The position numbers and the translations under genes are program-made. The notes under the pieces were generated by a model. The model did not search any database. It worked only from the letters and a program-made list of their open reading frames with translations, and was not told where the DNA came from. A DNA stretch of 64,000 nt from positions 25,116,365 through 25,180,364 of the forward strand of contig NC_081141.1 in assembly GCF_958295425.1 (NCBI RefSeq), written 5' to 3'. Source of the DNA: Solea solea (taxonomy: Eukaryota; Chordata; Actinopteri; Pleuronectiformes; Soleidae). Below, one piece after another: positions 49,125 to 61,379 of the stretch. Positions within the stretch are counted from its first letter, which is position 1. Every line of letters begins with the position of its first letter.

Positions 49125-50613
49125 GGAACCTTTGGGCCAAAAGGACCACCATTTTGATCTAAGAGCTACATTAGTGTAATCAAGGAAACTCTCCAGCTAG
49201 TGTTAACGATTCAGTATTATTATTAAAGTAAAAAAAAAAAAATTCAAAAAAACAAAAAGAAAAAAAAAAGGAATAAAAAACAATTGTACGATACACTTGC
49301 TTATATTTTCATATGAAAGGAATTCAATGCAAAGCATTTTTGTGGCTTTTTGTAGTTTCTATAAGCCAGAATGTGTTTTTTGATAGCTTTGCTAATAAGA
49401 GACGGATAAGTTTCGCGCCCCCCCCCAACTCGGACGGGGGGGACGGGGGGGGGACAAGGGAGGTGATGTCAGGGCGCGCCGACGAGCAGCCCAAAGCCAT
49501 GAAAAACAGACTGAGATTTGACGCTTTGCTGAACTGTTTTATCTTTGTAGAGGTTTGTTTTTAAACGTGTATTTCTAATTATATATATAATAATGGTAAT
49601 ATTAAGAATCTTTTAAAAACAAAAAAATCTGTGAAATTAACATGCTTGTGTATAGCTTTCTAATATATAAATATATATAATAATGATTTTTTTTTTTCGT
49701 TTGTTTGTTTTTCTCTTGTTGGTTTCTTAGTGGAGTTTCGATGTGCGGTTGCACACGTCGTCTGGTTTTTTTTTTTGTTTGTTTTTAATTTTAAGCCCCG
49801 AGCAGTGCTTGTTTGGGGGCCGGGGGAGGGGGCGGGAGGAAGAGGTTGTATTTTAGTCTGACCTTAAAAACCAGCCGGAGCTCATTGCCACAGTTTGTGT
49901 GACGGAGGGGAGGGAGGGAGGGAGGTGTGTGTGTGTGTGTGTGTGTGGGGTGGGTGGGGGGCCTGATTGCTGAGAAACAACCTGTTAGTGGGAAGGAAAT
50001 GTCACAAGACTGGAACTGCAGGACGACAAGAAAAAAACAATAAACACTGACACACGATGCACACGCGGCTGTCGCCGCTGATGAGGAAATATGACTGAGC
50101 CTTCAGTTTAAATCATCACATATGAACTCATTTAATACACTTAATGTCATGAAACACCTTCACTGTAATCTTGGCCAGAGCCAATCCAGCCACACCATTT
50201 CTCTTTTCTTTCTTTTGAATCATTTCTCATGAAATGTCATTTTCCCTGTGACTCCTCATGTTCCCACGTTCAGCTTCAGACACACACACACACACACAAA
50301 GGACAAATTGATCATGCTGGTATGGGAGAAGCACAATTGTTCCTTTTTCAGATGAATTGCTTTTTTGTTTTTTTGAAAGAAAAATAATGAAACTAGCCAC
50401 ATAATCTCTCTCTGCCTCCCACTCCCCCGTAATCTGCTGTCACTTAAATGTTATGATATTTCTATATGTGCATAATTCATGCAGGTTCACGTTGTTGTTA
50501 CTGTATACAAAACTGTGTAGTCAAACCGGGGCAGAGCCTCTACAACAGTGTTCTCTCTCTTTTATTTTTTCTTTCTTCTTTTTTTTAATTTCAGTACAAA
50601 AAGGCTGAGAAGA

Positions 50614-50697
50614 AAAATTATATATGTATATACATATATATATATATATATATATGTACCGTATATACATATATATATATATATATATATGTATATA
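50614..50697 (+). repeat. long TA-rich double inverted repeat in 3' UTR
   Basis: Two tandem self-complementary units of the form GTATATAC(AT)nGTATA, meeting at GTACCGTATATAC. Each can form a long hairpin, and the halves can also pair with each other. It ends about 130 nt before the predicted poly(A) signal. Confidence 0.85.
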
Positions 50698-50827
50698 AAC
50701 TGTTTCAGGCAGCGTAAGAAGTGTGGAGAAACCAAAGCCAGTGGCATTTTTTGTTTGTGTTGTAAACTCAACTTTTATTTTAAAACATTCATTTATGGGT
50801 TTTTTTTTGCAAACATTGAAACGACAC

Positions 50828-50833
50828 AATAAA
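50828..50833 (+). terminator. mef2c: poly(A) signal AATAAA (predicted main)
   Basis: A canonical AATAAA is followed 20-35 nt later by a T/G-rich stretch (TTGGTTTCACATTTC). It is the last canonical signal before sequence with no further 3' UTR character. Two other AATAAA hexamers (49272, 50039) could give shorter transcripts. Confidence 0.5.
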
Positions 50834-50850
50834 AAGAATTTGCTCAAATG

Positions 50851-51912
50851 TACAATTGGTTTCACATTTCAATGACGAGTCGGACGCAGCTCAGTTTATG
50901 CATTTACTGAGGCTGCAGCAGTGTTTGTTCCTTCGTTGGGTCTCCCTGTGCGCATACACACACGTTTACACCGATTAAAAAGCACACGACTATTTGCTCA
51001 CAACATGTTTATTTAGAATTCTGTAGTTTATTTTAAACCAAAGACATAAAAGAAAACTCTGTATTTATATCTTATATGGGTTTTTTTTGTTTGTCATTCT
51101 TTTTCATCATCTGTTGATCAGTTGTTTTTCTTGTTTTTGTCACTATTATAATACGACAAAAAAAATGTTGGTACCTCAGAATTTGACCCCTGCAGAACCT
51201 CAGCCAAAGGGTGAAGAGGGACGGGGACGGGGACGGGGGGGACCATACACCTGTACAGTCATGTGTACAAACACACCATTGCTTTATTTAAGTTGTACTC
51301 ACAAGTGGAACAAAACAAGGATTAATATGTTTTTAAAAAAAGTCAGTTTGTAGTATCAATGTAGCTTGTAAAAACCTGGAAATGAGGAGGTTTGGAACTA
51401 ATGTTTTTCCTGGAGTGGTGGTGGTGTGTGTGTGTGTGTGGGGGGGGGGCTTTCAGCGGCAAAAGCTGGCCTTTGTCGCCACTTTAAGATAAAGATGGTA
51501 TTAAATTAAATCCACATCTCTGTAAACTCAAAGGGGGGGGGACTTGTTTCTTGATTCTTGATTCTTGATTCAGCTGTATGTAGTGAACAAACACACGTAT
51601 GATGGGGATGGAATTTGAAAAGTCTCCTCTGCTGGAGGGGGGAAAAAAAAGGCTATTTGTATTTTGCAGAGATTTCAGTAAAGTTACTGGCTTTCTTAGT
51701 TATCCCTGATGTGCCTCGGTGTGACTTCATTGTGTTTGACTTGTTTCTGCATGCATTTCAAAAAGAGAAAGAAAAGAACTAGAAAATTCTGCGGCGGAAT
51801 TTTGAGCAGGCCTGCTGTTCTTGCTGCTGATGTCAGCGGGTGCAGGACTTGTGCTGGTAAAGGAGTAACATTGGGTGGATTGAACCTTTAAAACTTGAAT
51901 TATTTAGACAGT
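50851..51912. other. 3' flank between gene and satellite array
   Basis: No gene is supported. It contains a G-quadruplex-prone tract at 51218-51241 (four G runs with AC loops), a GT/G run (about 51423-51449) and three TTGATTC units near 51549-51571. The sequence is otherwise unremarkable. Confidence 0.6.
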
Positions 51913-52633
51913 GTCATAGTTTAGTATGTCGTCCAAAATGTGACAAAAATGTCATAGTATAGTGTGTTGTCCAAAATGTGACAAAAATGTCATAGTTTAG
52001 TATGTCGTCCAAAATGTGACAAAAATGTCATACTTTAGTATGTCGTCCAAAATAACCCAAAAAGACATAGTATAGTATGTTGTCCAAAATGTGACAAAAA
52101 AGTTATAGTTTAGTGTGTCGTCCAAAATGTGACAAAAATGTCATAGTTTAGTATGTCGTCCAAAATGTGACAAAAATGTCATAGTTTAGTATGTCGTCCA
52201 AAATGTGACAAAAATGTCAGAGTTTAGTATGTCGTCCAAAATGTGACAAAAATGTCATAGTTTAGTATGTCATCCAAAATGTGACAAAAACGTCATAGTT
52301 TAGTATGTCGTCCAAAATCGGTCAAAAAAGTCATAGTATAGTATGTCTTTCAAAATGTGACGTAAATGTCATAGTTTAGTATGTCGTCCAAAATGTGACA
52401 AAAATGTCATAGTTTAGTATGTCGTCCAAAATGTGACAAAAATGTCATAGTTTAGTATGTCGTCCAAAATCACCCAAAAAAGTCATAGTATAGTATGTCG
52501 TCCAAAATGGGTCAAAAAAGTCATAGTTTAGTATGTCGTCCAAAATGTGACAAAAATGTCATAGTTAAGTATGTCATCCAAAATGTGACAAAAATGTCAT
52601 AGTTTAGTATGTCGTCCAAAATGTGACAAAAAT

Positions 52634-55600
52634 GTCTTACTATAGTATGTCGTCCTAAATGTGACAAAAACGTCATTGTATAGTATGTCGTCCAAAATGG
52701 GTCAAAAAAATCCTGGTATAGTATGTCGTCCAAAATGTGACAAAAAACTCATAGTATACCATGTCGTCCAAAACTGGTCAAAAAAGTCATAGAATCGTAC
52801 GTCGTCCAAAATGGGTCAAAAATGTCATAGTATAGTATGTTGTCAAAAATCGGTTAAAAAAGTCATAGTATAGCATCTCGTCAAAAATCGGTCAAAAAAG
52901 TCATAGCTTAGTATGTCGTCCAAAATGTGACAAAAATGTCATACTTTAGTATGTCGTCCAAAATAACCCAAAAAAGACAAAGTATAGTATGTTGTCCAAA
53001 ATTACCTAAAAAAGTCATAGTATAGTATGTCATCCAAAATTTGACAAAAATGTCATACTTTAGTATGTCGTCCAAAATGTGACAAAAATGTCATAGCTTG
53101 GTATGTCGTCCAAAATGTGACAAAAATGTCATACTTAAGTATGTCGTCCAAAATTACCTAAAAAAGTCATAGTATAGTATGTCGTCCAAAATGTGACAAA
53201 AACGTCTTAGTTTAGTATGTCGTCCAAAAGGTGACAAAAATGTCATAGTTTAGTATGTCGTCCAGAATCAGGCAAAAATGTCATAGTTTAGTATGTCGTC
53301 CAAAATGTGACAAAAATGTCTTACTTTAGTATCTCGTCCTACATGTGACAAAAAAGTCATAGTTTGGTTATTTCATCCAAAATCGGTCAAAAAAGTCATA
53401 GTATAGTCTGTCGTCCAAAATGTGACAAAAATGTCTTTAGTATGTCGTCCAAAATGTGACCAAAATGTCATAGTTTAGTATGTCGTCCAAAATGTGACAA
53501 AAATGTCATAGTTTAGTATGTCGTCCAAAATGTGACAAAAATGTCATAGCTTAGTATGTCGTCCAAAATGTGACAAAAATGTCATAGTTTAGTATGTCGT
53601 CCAAAATCACCCAAAAAAGTCATAGTATAGTATGTCGTCCAAAATGTGACAAAAATGTCATAGTTTAGTATGTCATCCAAAATGTGACAAAAACGTCATA
53701 GTTTAGTATGTCTTTCAAAATGTGACAAAAATGTCATAGTTTAGTATGTCGTCCAAAATGTGACGTAAATGTCATAGTTTAGTATGTCATCCAAAATGTG
53801 ACAAAAATGTCATAGTTTAGTATGTCTTTCAAAATGTGACAAAAATGTCATAGTTTGGTATGTCTTTCAAAATGTGACGTGAATGTCATAGTTTAGTATG
53901 TCGTCCAAAATGTGACAAAAATGTCATAGTTTAGTATGTCGTCCAAAATGTGACAAAAATGTCATAGCTTAGTATGTCGTCCAAAATGTGACAAAAATGT
54001 CATAGTTTAGTATGTCGTCCAAAATCACCCAAAAAAGTCATAGTATAGTATGTCGTCCAAAATGTGACAAAAATGTCATAGTTTAGTATGTCATCCAAAA
54101 TGTGACAAAAACGTCATAGTTTAGTATGTCTTTCAAAATGTGACAAAAATGTCCTAGTTTAGTATGTCGTCCAAAATGTGACGTAAATGTCATAGTTTAG
54201 TATGTCATCCAAAATGTGACAAAAATGTCATAGTTTAGTATGTCTTTCAAAATGTGACAAAAATGTCATAGTTTGGTATGTCTTTCAAAATGTGACGTAA
54301 ATGTCATAGTTTAGTATGTCGTCCAAAATCACCCAAAAAAGTCATAGTATAGTATGTCGTCCAAAATGGGTCAAAAAAGTCATAGCTTAGTATGTCGTCC
54401 AAAATGTGACAAAAATGTCATACTTTAGTATGTCGTCCAAAATAACCCAAAAAAGACATAGTATAGTATGTTGTCCAAAATTACCTAAAAAAGTCATAGT
54501 ATAGTATGTCATCCAAAATTTGACAGAAATGTCATAGTTTAGTATGTCGTCCAAAATTACCTAAAAAAGTCTTGGTATAGTATGTCGTCCAAAATGTGAC
54601 AAAAACTTCTTAGTTTAGTATGTCGTCCAAAAGGTGACAAAAATGTCATAGTTTAGTATGTCGTCCAGAATCAGGCAAAAATGTCATAGTTTAGTATGTC
54701 ATCCAAAATGTGACAAAAATGTCTTACTTTAGTATCTCGTCCTAAATGTGACAAAAAAGTCGTAGTTTGGTTATTTCATCCACAATCGGTCAAAAAAGTC
54801 ATAGTATAGTCTGTCGTCCAAAATGTGACGAAAATGTCTTTAGTATGTCGTCCAAAATGTGACAAAAATGTCATAGTTTAGTATGTCGTCCAAAATGTGA
54901 CAAAAATGTCATACTTTAGTATGTCGTCCAAAATAACCCGAAAAGACATAGTATAGTATGTTGTCCGAAATTACCTAAAAAAGTCATAGTATAGTATGTC
55001 GTCCAAAATTTGACAAAAATGTCATAGTTTAGTATGTCGTCCAAAATTACCTAAAAAAGTCATAGTATAGTATGTCGTCCAAAATGTGACAAAAACTTCT
55101 TAGTTTAGTATGTCTTTCAAAATGTGACAAAAATGTCATAGTTTGGTATGTCTTTCAAAATGTGACGTAAATGTCATAGTTTAGTATGTCGTCCAAAATC
55201 ACCCAAAAAAGTCATAGTATAGTATGTCGTCCAAAATGGGTCAAAAAAGTCATAGCTTAGTATGTCGTCCAAAATGTTACAAAAATGTCATACTTTAGTA
55301 TGTCGTCCAAAATAACCCAAAAAAGACATAGTATAGTATGTTGTCCAAAATTACCTAAAAAAGTCATAGTATAGTATGTCATCCAAAATTTGACAGAAAT
55401 GTCATAGTTTAGTATGTCGTCCAAAATTACCTAAAAAAGTCATAGTATAGTATGTCGTCCAAAATGTGACAAAAACTTCTTAGTTTAGTCTGTCGTCCAA
55501 AATGTGACAAAAATGTCATAGTTTAGTATGTCGTCCAAAATGTGACAAAAATGTCATAGTTTAGTATGTCGTCCAAAATGTGACAAAAATGTCATAGTTT

Positions 55601-58600
55601 AGTATGTCGTCCAAAATGTGACAAAAATGTCATAGTTTAGTATGTCGTCCAAAATGTGACAAAAATGTCATAGTTTAGTATGTCATCCAAAATGTGACGT
55701 AAATGTCATAGTTTAGTATGTCATCCAAAATGTGACAAAAATGTCATAGTTTAGTATGTCTTTCAAAATGTGACAAAAATGTCATAGTTTAGTATGTCTT
55801 TCAAAATGTGACGTAAATGTCATAGTTTAGTATGTCGTCCAAAATGTGACGTAAATGTCATAGTTTAGTATGTCGTCCAAAATGTGACAAAAATGTCATA
55901 GTTTAGTATGTCGTCCAAAATGTGACGTAAATGTCATAGTTTAGTATGTCATCCAAAATGTGACAAAAATGTCATAGTTAAGTATGTCTTTCAAAATGTG
56001 ATAAAAATGTCATAGTTTAGTATGTCTTTCAAAATGGGACAAAAATGTCATAGTTTAGTATGTCGTCCAAAATGTGACGTGAATGTCATAGTTTAGTATG
56101 TCGTCCAAAATGTGACAAAAATGTCATAGTTTAGTATGTCGTCCAAAATGTGACAAAAATTTCATAGTTTAGTATGTCGTCCAAAATGTGACGTAAATGT
56201 CATAGTTTAGTATGTCGTCCAAAATGTGACAAAAATGTCATAGTTTAGTATGTCGTCCAAAATGTGACAAAAATGTCATAGTTTAGTATGTCGTCCAAAA
56301 TGTGACAAAAATGTCATAGTTTAGTATGTCGTCCAAAATGTGACAAAAATGTCTTACTATAGTATGTCGTCCTAAATGTGACAAAAACGTCATTGTATAG
56401 TATGTCGTCCAAAATGGGTCAAAAAAATCCTGGTATAGTATGTCGTCCAAAATGTGACAAAAAACTCATAGTATACCATGTCGTCCAAAACTGGTCAAAA
56501 AAGTCATAGAATCGTACGTCGTCCAAAATGGGTCAAAAATGTCATAGTATAGTATGTTGTCAAAAATCGGTTAAAAAAGTCATAGTATAGCATCTCGTCA
56601 AAAATCGGTCAAAAAAGTCATAGCTTAGTATGTCGTCCAAAATGTGACAAAAATGTCATACTTTAGTATGTCGTCCAAAATAACCCAAAAAAGACAAAGT
56701 ATAGTATGTTGTCCAAAATTACCTAAAAAAGTCATAGTATAGTATGTCATCCAAAATTTGACAAAAATGTCATACTTTAGTATGTCGTCCAAAATGTGAC
56801 AAAAATGTCATAGCTTGGTATGTCGTCCAAAATGTGACAAAAATGTCATACTTAAGTATGTCGTCCAAAATTACCTAAAAAAGTCATAGTATAGTATGTC
56901 GTCCAAAATGTGACAAAAACGTCTTAGTTTAGTATGTCGTCCAAAAGGTGACAAAAATGTCATAGTTTAGTATGTCGTCCAGAATCAGGCAAAAATGTCA
57001 TAGTTTAGTATGTCGTCCAAAATGTGACAAAAATGTCTTACTTTAGTATCTCGTCCTACATGTGACAAAAAAGTCATAGTTTGGTTATTTCATCCAAAAT
57101 CGGTCAAAAAAGTCATAGTATAGTCTGTCGTCCAAAATGTGACAAAAATGTCTTTAGTATGTCGTCCAAAATGTGACCAAAATGTCATAGTTTAGTATGT
57201 CGTCCAAAATGTGACAAAAATGTCATAGTTTAGTATGTCGTCCAAAATGTGACAAAAATGTCATAGCTTAGTATGTCGTCCAAAATGTGACAAAAATGTC
57301 ATAGTTTAGTATGTCGTCCAAAATCACCCAAAAAAGTCATAGTATAGTATGTCGTCCAAAATGTGACAAAAATGTCATAGTTTAGTATGTCATCCAAAAT
57401 GTGACAAAAACGTCATAGTTTAGTATGTCTTTCAAAATGTGACAAAAATGTCATAGTTTAGTATGTCGTCCAAAATGTGACGTAAATGTCATAGTTTAGT
57501 ATGTCATCCAAAATGTGACAAAAATGTCATAGTTTAGTATGTCTTTCAAAATGTGACAAAAATGTCATAGTTTGGTATGTCTTTCAAAATGTGACGTGAA
57601 TGTCATAGTTTAGTATGTCGTCCAAAATGTGACAAAAATGTCATAGTTTAGTATGTCGTCCAAAATGTGACAAAAATGTCATAGCTTAGTATGTCGTCCA
57701 AAATGTGACAAAAATGTCATAGTTTAGTATGTCGTCCAAAATCACCCAAAAAAGTCATAGTATAGTATGTCGTCCAAAATGTGACAAAAATGTCATAGTT
57801 TAGTATGTCATCCAAAATGTGACAAAAACGTCATAGTTTAGTATGTCTTTCAAAATGTGACAAAAATGTCATAGTTTAGTATGTCGTCCAAAATGTGACG
57901 TAAATGTCATAGTTTAGTATGTCATCCAAAATGTGACAAAAATGTCATAGTTTAGTATGTCTTTCAAAATGTGACAAAAATGTCATAGTTTGGTATGTCT
58001 TTCAAAATGTGACGTAAATGTCATAGTTTAGTATGTCGTCCAAAATCACCCAAAAAAGTCATAGTATAGTATGTCGTCCAAAATGGGTCAAAAAAGTCAT
58101 AGCTTAGTATGTCGTCCAAAATGTGACAAAAATGTCATACTTTAGTATGTCGTCCAAAATAACCCAAAAAAGACATAGTATAGTATGTTGTCCAAAATTA
58201 CCTAAAAAAGTCATAGTATAGTATGTCATCCAAAATTTGACAGAAATGTCATAGTTTAGTATGTCGTCCAAAATTACCTAAAAAAGTCTTGGTATAGTAT
58301 GTCGTCCAAAATGTGACAAAAACTTCTTAGTTTAGTATGTCGTCCAAAAGGTGACAAAAATGTCATAGTTTAGTATGTCGTCCAGAATCAGGCAAAAATG
58401 TCATAGTTTAGTATGTCATCCAAAATGTGACAAAAATGTCTTACTTTAGTATCTCGTCCTAAATGTGACAAAAAAGTCGTAGTTTGGTTATTTCATCCAC
58501 AATCGGTCAAAAAAGTCATAGTATAGTCTGTCGTCCAAAATGTGACGAAAATGTCTTTAGTATGTCGTCCAAAATGTGACAAAAATGTCATAGTTTAGTA

Positions 58601-60540
58601 TGTCGTCCAAAATGTGACAAAAATGTCATACTTTAGTATGTCGTCCAAAATAACCCGAAAAGACATAGTATAGTATGTTGTCCGAAATTACCTAAAAAAG
58701 TCATAGTATAGTATGTCGTCCAAAATTTGACAAAAATGTCATAGTTTAGTATGTCGTCCAAAATTACCTAAAAAAGTCATAGTATAGTATGTCGTCCAAA
58801 ATGTGACAAAAACTTCTTAGTTTAGTATGTCTTTCAAAATGTGACAAAAATGTCATAGTTTGGTATGTCTTTCAAAATGTGACGTAAATGTCATAGTTTA
58901 GTATGTCGTCCAAAATCACCCAAAAAAGTCATAGTATAGTATGTCGTCCAAAATGGGTCAAAAAAGTCATAGCTTAGTATGTCGTCCAAAATGTTACAAA
59001 AATGTCATACTTTAGTATGTCGTCCAAAATAACCCAAAAAAGACATAGTATAGTATGTTGTCCAAAATTACCTAAAAAAGTCATAGTATAGTATGTCATC
59101 CAAAATTTGACAGAAATGTCATAGTTTAGTATGTCGTCCAAAATTACCTAAAAAAGTCTTGGTATAGTATGTCGTCCAAAATGTGACAAAAACTTCTTAG
59201 TTTAGTATGTCGTCCAAAAGGTGACAAAAATGTCATAGTTTAGTATGTCGTCCAGAATCAGGCAAAAATGTCATAGTTTAGTATGTCGTCCAAAATGTGA
59301 CAAAAATGTCTTACTTTAGTATCTCGTCCTAAATGTGACAAAAAAGTCGTAGTTTGGTTATTTCATCCAAAATCGGTCAAAAAAGTCATAGTATAGTCTG
59401 TCGTCCAAAATGTGACAAAAATGTCTTTAGTATGTCGTCCAAAATGTGACGTGAATGTCATAGTTTAGTATGTCGTCCAAAATGTGACAAAAATGTCATA
59501 GTTTAGTATGTCGTCCAAAATGTGACAAAAATTTCATAGTTTAGTATGTCGTCCAAAATGTGACGTAAATGTCATAGTTTAGTATGTCGTCCAAAATGTG
59601 ACAAAAATGTCATAGTTTAGTATGTCGTCCAAAATGTGACAAAAATGTCATAGTTTAGTATGTCGTCCAAAATGTGACAAAAATGTCATAGTTTAGTATG
59701 TCGTCCAAAATGTGACAAAAATGTCTTACTATAGTATGTCGTCCTAAATGTGACAAAAACGTCATTGTATAGTATGTCGTCCAAAATGGGTCAAAAAAAT
59801 CCTGGTATAGTATGTCGTCCAAAATGTGACAAAAAACTCATAGTATACCATGTCGTCCAAAACTGGTCAAAAAAGTCATAGAATCGTACGTCGTCCAAAA
59901 TGGGTCAAAAATGTCATAGTATAGTATGTTGTCAAAAATCGGTTAAAAAAGTCATAGTATAGCATCTCGTCAAAAATCGGTCAAAAAAGTCATAGCTTAG
60001 TATGTCGTCCAAAATGTGACAAAAATGTCATACTTTAGTATGTCGTCCAAAATAACCCAAAAAAGACAAAGTATAGTATGTTGTCCAAAATTACCTAAAA
60101 AAGTCATAGTATAGTATGTCATCCAAAATTTGACAAAAATGTCATACTTTAGTATGTCGTCCAAAATGTGACAAAAATGTCATAGCTTGGTATGTCGTCC
60201 AAAATGTGACAAAAATGTCATACTTAAGTATGTCGTCCAAAATTACCTAAAAAAGTCATAGTATAGTATGTCGTCCAAAATGTGACAAAAACGTCTTAGT
60301 TTAGTATGTCGTCCAAAAGGTGACAAAAATGTCATAGTTTAGTATGTCGTCCAGAATCAGGCAAAAATGTCATAGTTTAGTATGTCGTCCAAAATGTGAC
60401 AAAAATGTCTTACTTTAGTATCTCGTCCTACATGTGACAAAAAAGTCATAGTTTGGTTATTTCATCCAAAATCGGTCAAAAAAGTCATAGTATAGTCTGT
60501 CGTCCAAAATGTGACAAAAATGTCTTTAGTATGTCGTCCA
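52634..60540. repeat. higher-order repeats (about 3.7, 3.4 and 1.4 kb) within the array
   Basis: A marker set (GTCTTACTATAGTATGTCGT, then TCCTGGTATAG and ATACCATG) starts at 52634, 56351 and 59723, giving periods of 3717 and 3372 bp. A second marker, TTTGGTTATTTCATCC, falls at about 53363, 54775, 57079, 58483, 59353 and 60452, showing 1.40 kb subrepeats and the same 3.7/3.4 kb spacing. The copies are nearly identical, differing by single bases such as GTCCTAG against GTCATAG, so duplication was recent. Confidence 0.85.
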
Positions 60541-61379
60541 AAATGTGACCAAAATGTCATAGTTTAGTATGTCGTCCAAAATGTGACAAAAATTTCATAG
60601 TTTAGTATGTCGTCCAAAATGTGACGTAAATGTCATAGTTTAGTATGTCGTCCAAAATGTGACAAAAATGTCATAGTTTAGTATGTCGTCCAAAATGTGA
60701 CAAAAATGTCATAGTTTAGTATGTCGTCCAAAATGTGACAAAAATGTCATAGTTTAGTATGTCGTCCAAAATGTGAAAAAAATGTCATAGTTTAGTATGT
60801 CGTCCAAAATGTGACAAAAATTTCATAGTTTAGTATGTCGTCCAAAATGTGACAAAAATGTCATAGTTTAGTATGTCGTCCAAAATGTGACAAAAATGTC
60901 ATAGTTTAGTATGTCGTCCAAAATGTGACAAAAATGTCATAGTTTAGTATGTCGTCCAAAATGTGATAAAAAATGTCATAGTTTAGTATGTCGTCCAAAA
61001 TGTGACAAAAATTTCATAGTTTAGTATGTCGTCCAAAATGTGACGTAAATGTCATAGTTTAGTATGTCATCCAAAATGTGACAAAAATGTCATAGTTTAG
61101 TATGTCTTTCAAAATGTGATAAAAATGTCATAGTTTAGTATGTCTTTCAAAATGGGACAAAAATGTCATAGTTTAGTATGTCGTCCAAAATGTGACAAAA
61201 ATGTCATAGTTTAGTATGTCATCCAAAATGTGACAAAAATGTCATAGTTTAGTATGTCGTCCAAGATGTGACAAAAATTTCATAGTTTAGTATGTCGTCC
61301 AAAATGTGACGTAAATGTCATAGTTTAGTATGTCGTCCAAAATGTGACAAAAATGTCATAGTTTAGTATGTCGTCCAAA

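Larger units (their letters stand above)
48115..50850 (+). other. mef2c: mef2c 3' UTR (predicted)
   Basis: No gene follows the stop for 2.7 kb, and mammalian MEF2C also has a long 3' UTR. It contains G-rich tracts (48395-48460, 49429-49460, 49820-49850), GT and CT microsatellites, AT-rich segments that look conserved (49555-49690, repeated TAATAATG and ATATATAA) and a TA hairpin at 50614-50697. Possible poly(A) signals are AATAAA at 49272, 50039 and 50828. The last was taken as the end because GT-rich sequence follows. Transcript data are needed to fix it. Confidence 0.6.

Noticed and set aside
52521..52733. 70-codon minus-strand frame with repeated peptide motif
   Set aside because: It is simply the satellite read in frame. 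Because 38 is not a multiple of three the frame rotates, and it is closed elsewhere in the array. No start context or conservation supports a protein.
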